Shown here: in pieces, positions 21,226 through 32,018 of the stretch | Numbering within the stretch: the first letter of the stretch is position 1 | Layout: every line of letters starts with the position of its first letter | NCBI GenBank assembly: GCA_026770025.1 | Contig: JAMXDE010000003.1 | Location: forward strand, 620,001 to 684,000 | Direction: 5' to 3' | Length of the DNA stretch: 64,000 nt | Source: Craspedostauros australis | Lineage: Eukaryota; Bacillariophyta; Bacillariophyceae; Mastogloiales; Achnanthaceae | Position numbers and translations under genes: made by a program | Notes under the pieces: generated by a model | What the model was told of the DNA's origin: nothing | The model's database searches: none | Seen by the model: only the letters and a program-made list of their open reading frames with translations

Positions 21226-22905
21226 ATGGTTGATGCTACAGCGACGCCCATGACCGAAACCAACAGCACAAGCAAGCGAGATCTCGCTGCTGGCAAAAGA
21301 CGGGGCCAAAAGCGGTTGTCGGCACGTTCGCCATTCGTCGTGGCCCTCATCTCTTTCACTTGCGTCTCGTTGCTGTGCAACGTGTGGAGCCTCTCGCGGC
21401 TCTACGCCCAAACGGAGCCAGCAGATGGCGTCAACGAGATCCATTCTTTGGTCAATCGGTACGCGCAGCAAAGTGCGTCTAGTGGAAGGAATGCAACAAT
21501 CACACGACCTGCACCAGCACATCCTCCCACAATGCAGGAACAACGGTCGATGATAAATGACGAAAGCACGGCATGGAGGAAAGAGCAGCAGAATGCAGCT
21601 GCTGAATCGACACCAAAGAACTGGACGAAGCCGAAGCTCATCCTTCATCTCGGGCCAGCAAAGACGGCAACCACCACCTTGCAAATCGATCTCAGAGATC
21701 TCTTTGAAAACAGAAGGCTGCAACATGACAAGTACCTGTTCTGGGGCATCGGCTTTCTTCGCAGCGACTACAAACGCAGAACTCTTCGATCGTTTTACTC
21801 GATGTGGAACAAGACTTGCATGCATGATGAATACGCAGACTATCTGCGAGAGAAACGACGGATACGACGTGAAAACCCTGACGCGCCACCTTTTCAATTC
21901 AATGCAAAGGGACGGAAGGGACCAAACCCGTACTACCCGCCGTGCGCCAAATTTGCAATGAAGATAGTCGCGGCCATGAAGGAGGATAACGTATCCTTGA
22001 TCTTGAGCAACGAAATGTTCTCCATGACGGAATACTTCGAACCTGGCGGCCTCTACCGAAATCCAATCTTCTTTGAGCACTTCAAGGATATCTGGGAAGG
22101 ATGGGACATCACCGTGGTCGTCACGTACCGGCGATTGGCGGAGTGGATGCTCAGCAGCATGAAGCAATTCAACATGGAGGACATACGGTACGGTCAAGAA
22201 CCCTGCACCAAGTGGCCCCTTGACGGCGGCAAGATGCACAACGAGACATGGCCGAAGATAAAGGAATGGTTGGCGGCCAGCGCGGTATCTTCGGAGACCT
22301 ACAACCAGCAAATGACGCTGGCACACACATGGGTCTACCTCGATGGCATTATCCAGACTTGGAAGAATGCCGGCTTTCGCGTTCACGTCATGAACATGCA
22401 TTCGAAACGCCAGATCACAAAGCAGCTCATGTGCGATTTCATTCCAGATGCTCCCGAATCCTGTGCCTTCTTGGAGAACCGAACCGAGGAGCCGCCACGC
22501 AATGTGCGCAACATGGCATGGTTCGCATACAACGACATCGTGCACACGGCCGCGAAGCGCCATGTTATCCCCAGACCCATGCAGCTCGCGCGCTTCAAGC
22601 CCAAAATGACGGTCAAGCTGGCGCAGTATCACGAAGGCGTGCTGAATCAGACGTTCGCAGATTTTCCGCTGCTGTGTCCTGACGAGACGGAGGTCCAGCA
22701 GCTCCTCGATGCCTCGCTTGCCTTCGAACGGAAATGGATGCCAGAGTGGTCTGCCACGCCGGGTGTGGAGGAAGCGCATCGAGCGTCCTTCGACAAGATT
22801 GCTCACAAGAAGCGTGAGTTCTGCAAGGTGGACATGGATAGGTTGTTCCGCGGCGTCAAGTCGTGGAGAGGGTTGTTTGAGAGATTGAATCAGACATGGA
22901 GTTAA
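21226..22905 (+). CDS. Membrane-anchored sulfotransferase-like protein
   Basis: A 559-aa type II membrane protein. A basic N-terminus precedes one hydrophobic anchor at about residues 37-60 (FVVALISFTCVSLLCNVWSL), then a stem region of Ser/Ala/Gln composition, then a lumenal catalytic domain. The PAPS 5'-phosphosulfate loop is visible as LILHLGPAKTATTTLQ at about residue 139. A candidate 3'-phosphate binding segment is VTYRRLAEWMLSSMKQ at about 302-317, and there are scattered N-glycosylation sites (NKT, NET, NQT). Golgi sulfotransferases of this layout transfer sulfate from PAPS to polysaccharides or glycoproteins; the acceptor is unknown. ATG 21226 is the first in frame; the open frame before it starts at a non-ATG codon. 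No close family name is claimed. Confidence 0.83.
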   Translation: MVDATATPMTETNSTSKRDLAAGKRRGQKRLSARSPFVVALISFTCVSLLCNVWSLSRLYAQTEPADGVNEIHSLVNRYAQQSASSGRNATITRPAPAHPPTMQEQRSMINDESTAWRKEQQNAAAESTPKNWTKPKLILHLGPAKTATTTLQIDLRDLFENRRLQHDKYLFWGIGFLRSDYKRRTLRSFYSMWNKTCMHDEYADYLREKRRIRRENPDAPPFQFNAKGRKGPNPYYPPCAKFAMKIVAAMKEDNVSLILSNEMFSMTEYFEPGGLYRNPIFFEHFKDIWEGWDITVVVTYRRLAEWMLSSMKQFNMEDIRYGQEPCTKWPLDGGKMHNETWPKIKEWLAASAVSSETYNQQMTLAHTWVYLDGIIQTWKNAGFRVHVMNMHSKRQITKQLMCDFIPDAPESCAFLENRTEEPPRNVRNMAWFAYNDIVHTAAKRHVIPRPMQLARFKPKMTVKLAQYHEGVLNQTFADFPLLCPDETEVQQLLDASLAFERKWMPEWSATPGVEEAHRASFDKIAHKKREFCKVDMDRLFRGVKSWRGLFERLNQTWS

Positions 22906-24602
22906 CGGCTTCGTAGACGTGGACATTGTAGTACTTGGTATCAATGTACCGTCAACGGAAGTGCCGCCACCACTTGGAGAGAGAGTGAGAATACGGGGGG
23001 ATTGGGAGGTGAAAAGGCCATGGTCTTGCCTCGATAGGCTACAAGGAGCTACAAATGTCTCTAGACTTATTTACTAGACAAGCGGGATTCTCGAATGACG
23101 AAACGTGTATATTTGTCCTATGACATGTGTAGGATACTAAATGTTTATCAATGTATTTTTCACAAACAGACAGGCAGTTTGCCGGTTTCAATGCGATGGT
23201 TTTCAAACATCGATTCATCAGACAGACATACCCACAAACGGACGCATGCCAGACCTAGAGGTGTCCAAGAAACAGACTTCGCAACACGATGCCACAGACC
23301 TGCTGCGAGGCAGTGCGAGGCAGTGCGAGCCACCAGAGTGGATCATCCTTTGGCAGCAACACTCGGAGCCTGCATTATCTACTCTATCACCATTTCATTC
23401 TGTTGCTTTGACTTCAGTCGTTGGCCTCCACTCGGAACCATCAGTTTCTTCCGCTGTGGCAAACCTTCCCCATCTCAGTCTTGGCGAATGTTTGCCCCAA
23501 TCTTCACCTTGGCAGGGATACACCCTTTCTGGAATAGTAACTCGTGGCAGCCATCTGCGTGCGATGCCGTTTCCCGCACAAAGCGGTTTGGGCCTCTCAT
23601 TGACATGGCACGGACTGATGCTGCCGATCTCGCGACGTTGTCGGAATCAACAGCCGAAGGCGCCAGCTTGTTACGGCTTCTGAAGTCTCGACCCGTTACG
23701 TTGCGACGAGAGCGCAGTTCCAATCATTGTGAAGACGTCTGTGGCTCGTGTGATCGGGGAGCTCATACGAGTTATGACAGATGGAAACCACACGACGATC
23801 GGACCTGCTATCTACGAGCACTAGCACAAGGAAGTACATTCGTGACACGAGGCCAGCCCCGATCGTTCGGTTTGGGCGATGGGTCCAGCAGCAGCAAAAT
23901 TGTTGCGAGAAATGAGCGAAGTGATGAAACTGCGCCAGACGATTGTTCTCGCCATTGCACTAATTGTATTGCCTCCGACATAGTCCTCGTGCGTTGGCAG
24001 AGGCGAACAAACACTCCACACACGCAGAACATGTCACGAAGTTTCACTCCTACTGCCAAGGGAGGCACATTTATTTTCTTGATCCGAAGATAGAACAGCC
24101 GATGCATTTATCCGACGATCCTGTCGCGCTTCTTTGGATTCTGTGATTTTTCGTGCACAAATTACGCACCATTCTGCGATTCGCCACGTTCCTCTCCCTC
24201 ACATTTTCATCCTCATCGAGCCCAACAACCGACCCAAGACACACCGGCGCTGCCAGCGTGTCAACATCACACAAAGAGGAACAAAAGCGCATAAGACCAT
24301 CACAACACGATCGCGTCGTCAAATTCAGCACCGACAGCTCCCAAACAAGGGACACACGAACAACAGGGGAGCATCAAATCGAAGCCGCAACCTCCAGGAG
24401 CAATTCAATCACTCTGCAAAGCAAACAGGTGTGGACGCCAGTGGAATCTCAGCGTCTGTATTTGGATTGTACGACTATTACTTGTACCAGCATTTTAAAA
24501 GCACACCTCCCGCCACGTCCTAATACCTTCTTCACACAACCACACTCTGACAACACCAACACCGACACCAGCACCAGCACTAGCATTGTTAGCATCAACG
24601 AG
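22906..24602. other. Intergenic region with an unsupported 333-codon open frame
   Basis: A plus-strand frame from ATG 23095 to 24093 encodes 332 residues but shows no domain, signal or repeat pattern. A second frame at 23141-23683 overlaps it with equally plausible composition, so I do not call a gene. A short direct repeat CGAGGCAGTG occurs twice near 23308-23325. From 24153 the frame of the downstream NTPase gene is open without an ATG and is probably its 5' UTR. Confidence 0.3.
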
Positions 24603-27600
24603 ATGAGTACAAGCACCAGCGCTGCCGCCAGCGAAGTATTTCTGCGTCTCGGGTCTCCTACCCAAGCGAGAAGCACGTACAAAAGCAAGCATGGCCCGCC
24701 ATTGAAGCCAATGGATGATGTGAGCACGAGCAATGATGGCTCGTCGGCTTGCGACGATCTGGATTTGTGCACTCCCGATCTGCCATTCCATAGAGTAGGC
24801 TTGGTCGGAAGAGACAAGGAGCTGCGATTGCTTCGGAATGCATTCAACACGACCTGCATGCAGGCGAATAGATGGCATTCATCCTGTCAACGTACTGGTG
24901 CGGATACGAGTGGCAGCAAATGGGATGGTCGTGAAAGCACTCTCTCAGCTGAAACTCAAATCAGCCCAGCAGCGCCAACACCTGAGAGCAACAACGATTC
25001 CAGCAACAAATGTACCGGCATCAGCAGCCAGACACGTCGAACGGAACCGTCCTCCAAGAGATCCCTCGTTCTCATCTCTGGTCATTCTGGGAGCGGAAAG
25101 ACGGCACTTGCGATGCAGGTGAAGCGTTTTGCGCAAGGTCACGGCGCCGCCTTTCCCAGCAATGGCATTGGCAGCAGCCAGCATCATCGTCCCTTCCACG
25201 GATTCTTCGTGTCTGGCAAGTGCGAGATCTCCAGAATGAATGCTGAGCAGCCCTACGCTGGGATCAAGTTGGCATTGGCACATCTTTGCAATCAGATCCT
25301 ATGCCTGCCGCAAGATGAAGATGAAGACGAGGGCATCGCGACGTTCACAATGCCATCACTTGAGTCGACGAAAGCGAGCGAAGTCGCAATGCAACCGCCA
25401 TCTACAGCTGCATCATCCACGTCGTCGTCAGAATCTTCGTCGTCATCCATGAGATCGCCATCGTCGTCGTCACTAAAGTCGCTACGGCAACCACAACCAC
25501 AACAGCAACCGGCAACACCCTCCGATGAAGATCCCAGGCATCTGTCTACCCTTCGGCGAGTACTGAAGAACGGAATGAACAGAGATGAGATCCAGGTCCT
25601 CTCCCATGTCATCCCGGATCTTCCTCGTGTAATCTACGGTCTGGACTACATCCGGCAAGCCCGTGGAAGTGGTCCGAAGGACGATGCCTCCATCATGAGC
25701 GCATCCACCGGCATGTCTCACAGACGCAACAGGGCCAGGCCATGGAACAACGACCGCGTTGGATACCGCGCGCATGGCGATAGACTCAAATTCGCCATGC
25801 GACGTTTCATTACGCTTATTTGCAACTACTGTCCCTTGATCTTCACCATCGACGATCTCCAATGGGCAGACAAGGCATCGTTAGACATCATGAAGGCATG
25901 GATGCTAGATGGGAAGAACTCGTCGTTGATGATCATCGGATGCTACCGCTCCAACCTGCTGGAGGAGAATGGTGTTCTCAAGACCACGCTGACCTCGCTG
26001 GATGAATCCAAACGGGAGCGATCCCTCCGCATCGTCAAGCTCTCTGTTCAGGATCTGGAGGCACATCATATCAATGAGCTGTTGTGCAGCCTATTGAGTG
26101 ATCGATCAGATCACCCAGGCACTCATGACGCTGATGATGATCTTGCGCTGGCCAGATCCAAGGAGGTGGATGTGCTCGCCAAGGTTGTGCATCGAAGGAC
26201 CGCTGGCAATCCATTCTTTATTCAACGATTCCTGCGGTCTCTGGTGGATGAAAGGTTCCTCAAACCTCGTGAATGCAACTCGCAGATACACCCTATCTCC
26301 ACATCCACATCGGCAATCATAGTCACAGGCACGTCACGGCCTAAATGGGCATGGGTATGGAGCGACAGCGAAATCCAAGCCAATTCACCAGTTGCTGGCA
26401 GCATAATCGATCTGATGAAGGACAAGCTGCAGAAGATGCAGCACGCACGTCAGATTCTGCCCATCGCAGCGTGCTTGGGCGCATCGTTCTCCCACTCGAC
26501 CATCTGCATTGCGATGCGCGGGCTTTCCATCCATTCGGAGCATTCTACGTTCGTCCGCAAGGTGCTTGGTATCAACCGCTTTGTTTCGACGAAGCATATT
26601 CGCAAGATGCTCCGAGCATGCGAACGAGAAGGTCTGTTGGAAGGATCCACTGGCCCGGAACGATCGGATGATCAGCCGACAGACGCGGCCCACAAGACTG
26701 AGGCGGATACAAGGAACGCGGCAACAACAGCAACGCCAACAACAAGGAGAACATCGAAACCAAAGCATCCCGCCGTCTACAACTTCAGTCATGACAAGGT
26801 TCAGGAGGCAGCACTTGACATGGTGGACCCGCAGCAGTTGTCGGAGCTGAAGTACCGCGTGGGTGAGATTCTGCTGTTCGGGCTACCGGAAGACGAGCTC
26901 GAGCAACGAATCTTCATGATCGCCAACCTCGTCAACACGAGGCTCGACCTCGTCTCCGCCACGAAGGCCAGTGATCGCGTGAAACGCTCCGTGATGCTGA
27001 ACCTCAATGCCGGGACCAAGGCCGTGGGTTGCTCGGCATTCCAACTGGCATTCGGATACTTCCAAAATGCGATCAGTCTCCTTCCCGAAGATCACCGGCA
27101 GTCATTGCGAGAAGAAGCGATGGAGATTCATTCAGCTGCGGCTGAATGCGCATACGTAATCTCCAAATTCGATATGGCTCGCACGTACTGCAACGTGATC
27201 ATCGGAGCGAAATGCGACATCCTGGACAAAGTGGATGCCTACCACACCCTCATCGACGTGGCCCTAGCAGAGGCGCAGCATGACGCGCGCAAATCCAAAG
27301 CCCTGCAGCTTTGCTCGGAGATCCTGTTGCAGTTGGGATGCAAGCTCCCGAAGGCTGGAATCAAGCGCAGCTTGAGCGATGTCGCTGGCCTGATTCGGTG
27401 GAAGAACATGGCGCGCAGTCTGACAGCCAAGACGATCGACGACATGCCGTTGACCGAGGACAGGCGACAGCTTGCCATCATGAGAACATTGGACAAGCTT
27501 CTGCATGCGGCTTTCTACGCAGATCCTAATTCCGTCCCATCCGTGGCCCTTCAGATCCTTCGCCGGACCTTCAAGTATGGCCTTTCCGAGCACTCCTCAT

Positions 27601-28661
27601 CGGCCTTTGTTACGCTAGGCCTGATCATGGGATTCTTCATGAACGACTCCGAAGCAGCAGAGAACTACGCACAGGCAGCCTTTGGAATTCTTCGCAAGAT
27701 CGAGAACCCCGTCACCGAGGCCGACACGATCACCACATGCTACTCGACGATCAAGCACTGGAGGCAGCCGTTGGAGACGATTGTGGAACCACTGATGGAG
27801 GCATACCGCATCGCGACGTCCACTGGCGACATGAGCTCCGCAGCATGGGACATCACGGTTTGTAGCTGGGCCCGCTTCACCATCGGCACTTCACTGCATC
27901 AGCTCGACGACGACAGCGTCACGCATTCGAAGGTCCTGTTGGACTTCCATCAGGCCTCGCAGTACGTGTTCTTCGCATCGTTGTGGCAGGCCATCCTGAA
28001 TCTGCGTGGACTGTCTGAGCATCGGATCCTACTGATCGGTGATGCATTCGATGAGAGAAGCGATATGGACAATGGCGAGAACACGATGAGCGAGGTGTAC
28101 CAACGCTCCATCACCATGACCAAGACCATCCTCTGCAGCTTCTTTGGCGAATACGAAGAGGGCGCCAAACTCTCCGCACCCATCGTCGACCAGCACACCC
28201 AGGATAATGCCGGTTCCATCGGGTTGGCTCCAACCACGTTCTGCACCGCCCTGTGTTGCTTTGCGGCATCGCACACCACGACCACGACAACAGCGGCGAA
28301 GAGGCGCAAGTACCGAAAGGTCGCCAAGCGGTGCCTGCGACGACTCAAGGGATGGAACAAGCAGGGGCATCCCAACTGTCCGCACTACATCACAATACTC
28401 GACGCCGAGCGCCAGTTTCTGCGTGGCAAGCACGAGAGCGCGGCAAAGTGTTATCGAATGGCGATCGGAAGTGCCGCAAAGCGCGGGTACATCCAGGACC
28501 AGGCCATGGCGAACGAACGTCTTGGCGATTGTTTGATGGATCATGATGAATTGAAGGAGGCGGTGCTTTGCTACGAGGAGGCGTTGCGATGGTATGCTGA
28601 GTGGGGAGCAACACGTAAGGTGAAGGATCTGAAGGCCAAGGTGCACGGCATCATTGGATAG
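24603..28661 (+). CDS. Large P-loop NTPase with helical-repeat C-terminus (STAND/PknK-type)
   Basis: An unspliced 1352-aa protein. The N-terminal regulatory NTPase begins with VGLVGRDKELRLLRNAF at about residue 66. Walker A is GHSGSGKT at about residues 160-167, followed by FFVSGKCEISRMNAEQPYAG, the typical next strand of this family. An Asp/Glu/Ser-rich insert lies at about 240-300. Walker B is LIFTIDDLQWAD at about 411-422. The winged-helix-like region includes ILPIAACLGASFSHSTICIA, and NFSHDKVQEAALDMV at about 725 is a family signature. The last 550 residues are TPR-like helical repeats ending in SAAKRGYIQDQAMANERLG and CYEEALRWYAEWG. This module heads Chk1/PknK-type kinases and hybrid histidine kinases, but no kinase, cyclase or response-regulator domain follows here. 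ATG 24603 is the first Met of the frame. Function beyond ATP-dependent scaffolding is unknown. Confidence 0.85.
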   Translation: MSTSTSAAASEVFLRLGSPTQARSTYKSKHGPPLKPMDDVSTSNDGSSACDDLDLCTPDLPFHRVGLVGRDKELRLLRNAFNTTCMQANRWHSSCQRTGADTSGSKWDGRESTLSAETQISPAAPTPESNNDSSNKCTGISSQTRRTEPSSKRSLVLISGHSGSGKTALAMQVKRFAQGHGAAFPSNGIGSSQHHRPFHGFFVSGKCEISRMNAEQPYAGIKLALAHLCNQILCLPQDEDEDEGIATFTMPSLESTKASEVAMQPPSTAASSTSSSESSSSSMRSPSSSSLKSLRQPQPQQQPATPSDEDPRHLSTLRRVLKNGMNRDEIQVLSHVIPDLPRVIYGLDYIRQARGSGPKDDASIMSASTGMSHRRNRARPWNNDRVGYRAHGDRLKFAMRRFITLICNYCPLIFTIDDLQWADKASLDIMKAWMLDGKNSSLMIIGCYRSNLLEENGVLKTTLTSLDESKRERSLRIVKLSVQDLEAHHINELLCSLLSDRSDHPGTHDADDDLALARSKEVDVLAKVVHRRTAGNPFFIQRFLRSLVDERFLKPRECNSQIHPISTSTSAIIVTGTSRPKWAWVWSDSEIQANSPVAGSIIDLMKDKLQKMQHARQILPIAACLGASFSHSTICIAMRGLSIHSEHSTFVRKVLGINRFVSTKHIRKMLRACEREGLLEGSTGPERSDDQPTDAAHKTEADTRNAATTATPTTRRTSKPKHPAVYNFSHDKVQEAALDMVDPQQLSELKYRVGEILLFGLPEDELEQRIFMIANLVNTRLDLVSATKASDRVKRSVMLNLNAGTKAVGCSAFQLAFGYFQNAISLLPEDHRQSLREEAMEIHSAAAECAYVISKFDMARTYCNVIIGAKCDILDKVDAYHTLIDVALAEAQHDARKSKALQLCSEILLQLGCKLPKAGIKRSLSDVAGLIRWKNMARSLTAKTIDDMPLTEDRRQLAIMRTLDKLLHAAFYADPNSVPSVALQILRRTFKYGLSEHSSSAFVTLGLIMGFFMNDSEAAENYAQAAFGILRKIENPVTEADTITTCYSTIKHWRQPLETIVEPLMEAYRIATSTGDMSSAAWDITVCSWARFTIGTSLHQLDDDSVTHSKVLLDFHQASQYVFFASLWQAILNLRGLSEHRILLIGDAFDERSDMDNGENTMSEVYQRSITMTKTILCSFFGEYEEGAKLSAPIVDQHTQDNAGSIGLAPTTFCTALCCFAASHTTTTTTAAKRRKYRKVAKRCLRRLKGWNKQGHPNCPHYITILDAERQFLRGKHESAAKCYRMAIGSAAKRGYIQDQAMANERLGDCLMDHDELKEAVLCYEEALRWYAEWGATRKVKDLKAKVHGIIG

Positions 28662-28872
28662 ACGCACGATGCATCTGATAGAGCATACAGTAGAAAATAG
28701 AGCAGCCGAGTATGGTGTGTAACCCGTTGTCAGAATACTCGTACTGTGTTCCATCACTGTACTCGTACGTACATACCTGAATAGCGGTGCTCTATTGCAT
28801 TAGTGTTCGTAGTATGGACCATGCCATCATGCCACCGTACGACTATGAGTACGTACCATGATATAGCTCACT

Positions 28873-30276
28873 CTAAAGCAGCTTGGACGGAAAGCACGCC
28901 AAGGCATCGTCCTTTGCACACTCCACGTTGCTCTCCGTGTTGACCGCGATGCCTGATTTGTTGATATCGTTGCGTTGCGGCGTCTCATATCTCGCCACTG
29001 TGACGGAAACGCCGCCGTTGCCATCCGACAGCTCGCGGATGGTCTGGATGATGCCCTTGCCATACGTCTGCTCTCCGACCACGGTGGCTCGGCTGTTCTC
29101 CTTGAGTGCCGCCGTGAAGACCTCCGCCGCGGACGCAGTGTTGTGATCTACCAAGATAAACAACGGCGTTTCGGTGTCCATCCCGTTTTGGAACGTCTCC
29201 TGCGCATCGACGACGCCTTTGTTGCTGACGATGTATACGACGGGCTTGTTGGCCTCCAGGAACAGGGACGCGGTCTCCACGCCGCCCGGCAACAGACCAC
29301 CGGGGTTGCTGCGCAGATCGAAGACGACCTCCTTGGCACCCTTCGCCAGAAGGGAACTGTACTCCTCCTTGACGGTCTGCGCCGTCGTGCCCGAAAAGGA
29401 CTTGATGCGGATGACGCCGACCTTGTTGTCAGCGATGTAGCTGCGAACGGTGGTGACCTTGATGGGCTGCCTCGTGAGGATGAAATCCACGAGCTCGCCA
29501 TCACGCTTGACCGTGACGCCCACGCGGCTGCCTTCGGGACCGCGCAGTTTCAACGCGACGTCCTCGGGTGTGGAGGAGAGATCGAATCTGGTGCCGTCAC
29601 CCTCGTAGAAGATATCCTTGGGCATGAGCCCGGCACGTTGCGCGGGGCTGTTGGGCTCGACGTCCGACACGATGACCATGCCATCGCGGTTCGTGGCGAT
29701 CTCCACGCCGACGCCCGCCAACGTTCCCGTCGCGGTGTCCACCAGGGTTTGGTACTTGGCGGGCGTGAGGTACTTGGTGTACTTGTCTCCCAGGGTGCCC
29801 ATCATTTGCGACAGGCTGTTCTGCGCTTCCGCCATGGATTTGTACTTTGTTTTGACGAGGTTCTGGCGGATCTGGAACCAATCCTGATTGTTGAAGGTGC
29901 GATCGAGGAAGGTGGCGTCGATGGTCCTCCAGGCCTCCGCGACGAACTTCTGCTCCGGCGTGAGGGATCCGTAGGAAGCGGCCTGCGCAGGCGTCGCGAT
30001 AGTGAAGACCGTCGCGATGGCCAACAACGCACTGAGCGTCATATTTCTAATGTTCTTGAATTGGCTGCTGAAATGCGCTGGATTTGCATCGGTGTCGGCA
30101 TCCTCACCAACGTCTCTGCTGGATTGTGAAAGAGAGAGCGGCGACACGAACGCAGCGGCAGATGATGCACGTTCAGTGTAACGCAGTGCCGCCGATCTCG
30201 ATTGAAAAGCAGTGACGTTGTCGCTGAGCAGCACGGCCCCGAGGGCGATGGCCGTTGCGGATGATCCCAACTTCAT
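28873..30276 (-). CDS. ctpA: C-terminal processing peptidase CtpA, thylakoid lumen
   Basis: A 467-aa serine endopeptidase of family S41A. Such enzymes in plastids trim the C-terminus of photosystem II protein D1 in the thylakoid lumen, which is needed to assemble the Mn cluster. The targeting is tripartite: a signal peptide (MKLGSSATAIALGAVLLS), a plastid motif TAFQ at about residue 24 and/or AAAFVSP at about 43, then a lumen-transfer segment (LSALLAIATVFTIATPAQA) ending near residue 100. The mature part has a PDZ domain at about 186-265 (GVGVEIATNRDGMVIVSDVE). The catalytic dyad is Ser382 (DHNTASAAEVF) and Lys407 (GEQTYGKGIIQ), 25 residues apart as in known D1 processing proteases. The start is the ATG giving the signal peptide; the 83 upstream codons lack an ATG and are discarded. 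Confidence 0.95.
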   Translation of the reverse strand: MKLGSSATAIALGAVLLSDNVTAFQSRSAALRYTERASSAAAFVSPLSLSQSSRDVGEDADTDANPAHFSSQFKNIRNMTLSALLAIATVFTIATPAQAASYGSLTPEQKFVAEAWRTIDATFLDRTFNNQDWFQIRQNLVKTKYKSMAEAQNSLSQMMGTLGDKYTKYLTPAKYQTLVDTATGTLAGVGVEIATNRDGMVIVSDVEPNSPAQRAGLMPKDIFYEGDGTRFDLSSTPEDVALKLRGPEGSRVGVTVKRDGELVDFILTRQPIKVTTVRSYIADNKVGVIRIKSFSGTTAQTVKEEYSSLLAKGAKEVVFDLRSNPGGLLPGGVETASLFLEANKPVVYIVSNKGVVDAQETFQNGMDTETPLFILVDHNTASAAEVFTAALKENSRATVVGEQTYGKGIIQTIRELSDGNGGVSVTVARYETPQRNDINKSGIAVNTESNVECAKDDALACFPSKLL

Positions 30277-31805
30277 CTTGTGCTGATGCTCGTGCGGACA
30301 CTCGCTCGGTTGGTCTCTATTGGTAGAGCGCGGATTACGATCTCGCCAGAGAGAGTATACAATTGTGATGCTGATGCCAACAAACCGAACGTTGTTGATG
30401 TGTTGTCTGGCTCTCTTGTGACACAAGATCGTGTTGTTGGCTGACACAGAGATCTGCCACACGACGTCACACGATGTCACATGTTGTCGTTCCAGGTGCG
30501 TTCGTTTGCGCCAAGCGCGGCCCAAAACACGAACGGACCCATTGTATCTTTTCGACCCACTCGACTGAATTCAAAGACATCAACACGAGAAAGGAAGGAA
30601 CAAATGGGGACGTTGGGGGAAGGAAGCAGAGATGAAGAAGGCAAGCAAGCAATCAAACAAGGAGAGTGCCTGGAGAAAGAATTGCGAGATCCGAAATCTG
30701 ATGCGAGGCAGGAGGGTGACCTTGCATGCCTGGCAGAGTATGCAGTGGTTGTGCTCGACTCCATTTGAGTGAATTGATCGTAGCAGCGAACAGCCGGCTG
30801 AGATGAGGTTGGACACATCAAGCATGCAGTCCTCCATCGACTTCGATCCGTCGCGTTGCTTCGAATGAATGCCGAGGAGCCATGGATGCGCTTGTTCGTG
30901 AGGACTTGGTCAAGTAGTTGGACTGTAATGCACATGAATGGGGTGCACGCTCTTGCGGCAAAATGAAGCAAGATTGTTGTACAGGACGATGAAACGAAAC
31001 GAAGCGGCACGTGTTGCGGAAAGGAGATGCGGTATTGCGAGCGTTAAATCAACGATGAGAGTTAACGTATTCTGCTTGCTTTGGTGGTGAAGTGCTGTTG
31101 AGAATGTTGTGAACAATGACGATAGTTGTGCTGGCTCGGCACGCACACGTTCTTGTAAACTGAGCGAGCAACAAACTCGATAGACAAACGCATGTCACAA
31201 CATGTGATTGCCGCTAACTGGAGGTTAATTTTGAATTGATTCCCGATAATGAGCCATCCATCCGACACGCACGACAGTTTCACTTAGCCATCAATGGTAG
31301 AATCAACGGTCGGAATTGTCGCAAAAGCGATGGAACACATGTTTGGCATCACGCATCCCGAACAATGCGCAACATGGTGGCACACTCCACAACAAATCAA
31401 GGTGCGACACAAACGTGAGAGCAACTTTGCGAGAAACAACGGCAACGAAATCCACACAACAGCATCAGGAACATCAACGACATCAACAACGAGAGACAAA
31501 GGGTGACAAACGGCGACAAAGCAACGAAGTACAGAGCGAAACGCGAATGGGCACAAGTGAAGAAGTTCAGAATTCCAATAGAGTGGAGATCATTGCTCCT
31601 GTTACATTCTTGCATCCACTGCCCTCATCACATTCCATCTCTCTTTGTCACGCTTCATCACACTCCGCCACGTTAAGGATCATCACACTTCATCTCAGCA
31701 CAAGCAAGAGGGATAGACCCATCAACCCACAGACTGCTGAAGACCAAAAGATCTGTTGATTGCCTCACGTCATCTTTCAAGAGAAGGAATCGAGCAGAGG
31801 AGTAG

Positions 31806-31859
31806 AATAGTTCACTTGAGCAGAGTCGTTCACTTGGGCAGAGTCGTTCACTTGGGCAA
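31806..31859 (+). repeat. Three tandem 18-bp repeats upstream of the polyamine gene
   Basis: Copies at 31806-31823, 31824-31841 and 31842-31859. The last two are identical except for the final base (AGTCGTTCACTTGGGCAG/A), and the first differs at four positions. They end about 160 bp before the start codon of the AdoMetDC-aminopropyltransferase gene. Confidence 0.85.
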
Positions 31860-31875
31860 CCATTCAACGCATCGC

Positions 31876-31915
31876 AACGAACGAACGAACGAACGAACCA
31901 ACAAACGAACGAACC
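31876..31915 (+). repeat. AACG tetranucleotide microsatellite
   Basis: Five AACG units followed by degenerate AACC/AAAC units, in the presumed 5' UTR or promoter of the polyamine gene, about 100 bp upstream of its ATG. Confidence 0.8.
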
Positions 31916-32018
31916 AAGGAAAGAAGTCAAAGCAAAGAAGTAGACAAAGTCAACAATCGCCAGAGGAACTTGCACAATACCATACGCGCAGAGCATCATA
32001 GCACAGCATTCTATCACA

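Larger units (their letters stand above)
30277..32018. other. Divergent intergenic region with short tandem repeats
   Basis: About 1.7 kb between ctpA and the AdoMetDC fusion gene. Frames of up to 177 codons on either strand look like noise (Ser/Cys/Leu-rich, overlapping). The last 220 bp, probably the promoter or 5' UTR of the fusion gene, hold three 18-bp tandem copies and a run of AACG units, listed separately. Confidence 0.45.

Noticed and set aside
21220-22944. 574-codon open frame on minus, antisense to the sulfotransferase-like gene
   Set aside because: It mirrors the plus-strand gene codon by codon, has no domain, and the plus-strand frame carries a P-loop and signal anchor.
23095-24093. 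332-codon plus-strand frame starting with ATG
   Set aside because: No domain, biased Ser/Arg/Cys/His composition and a competing overlapping frame; transcript evidence would be needed.
28975-30129. 384-codon plus-strand frame antisense to ctpA
   Set aside because: Gly/Asp/Arg/Val-rich shadow of a coding sequence; the minus-strand frame has the complete S41A dyad and targeting signals.
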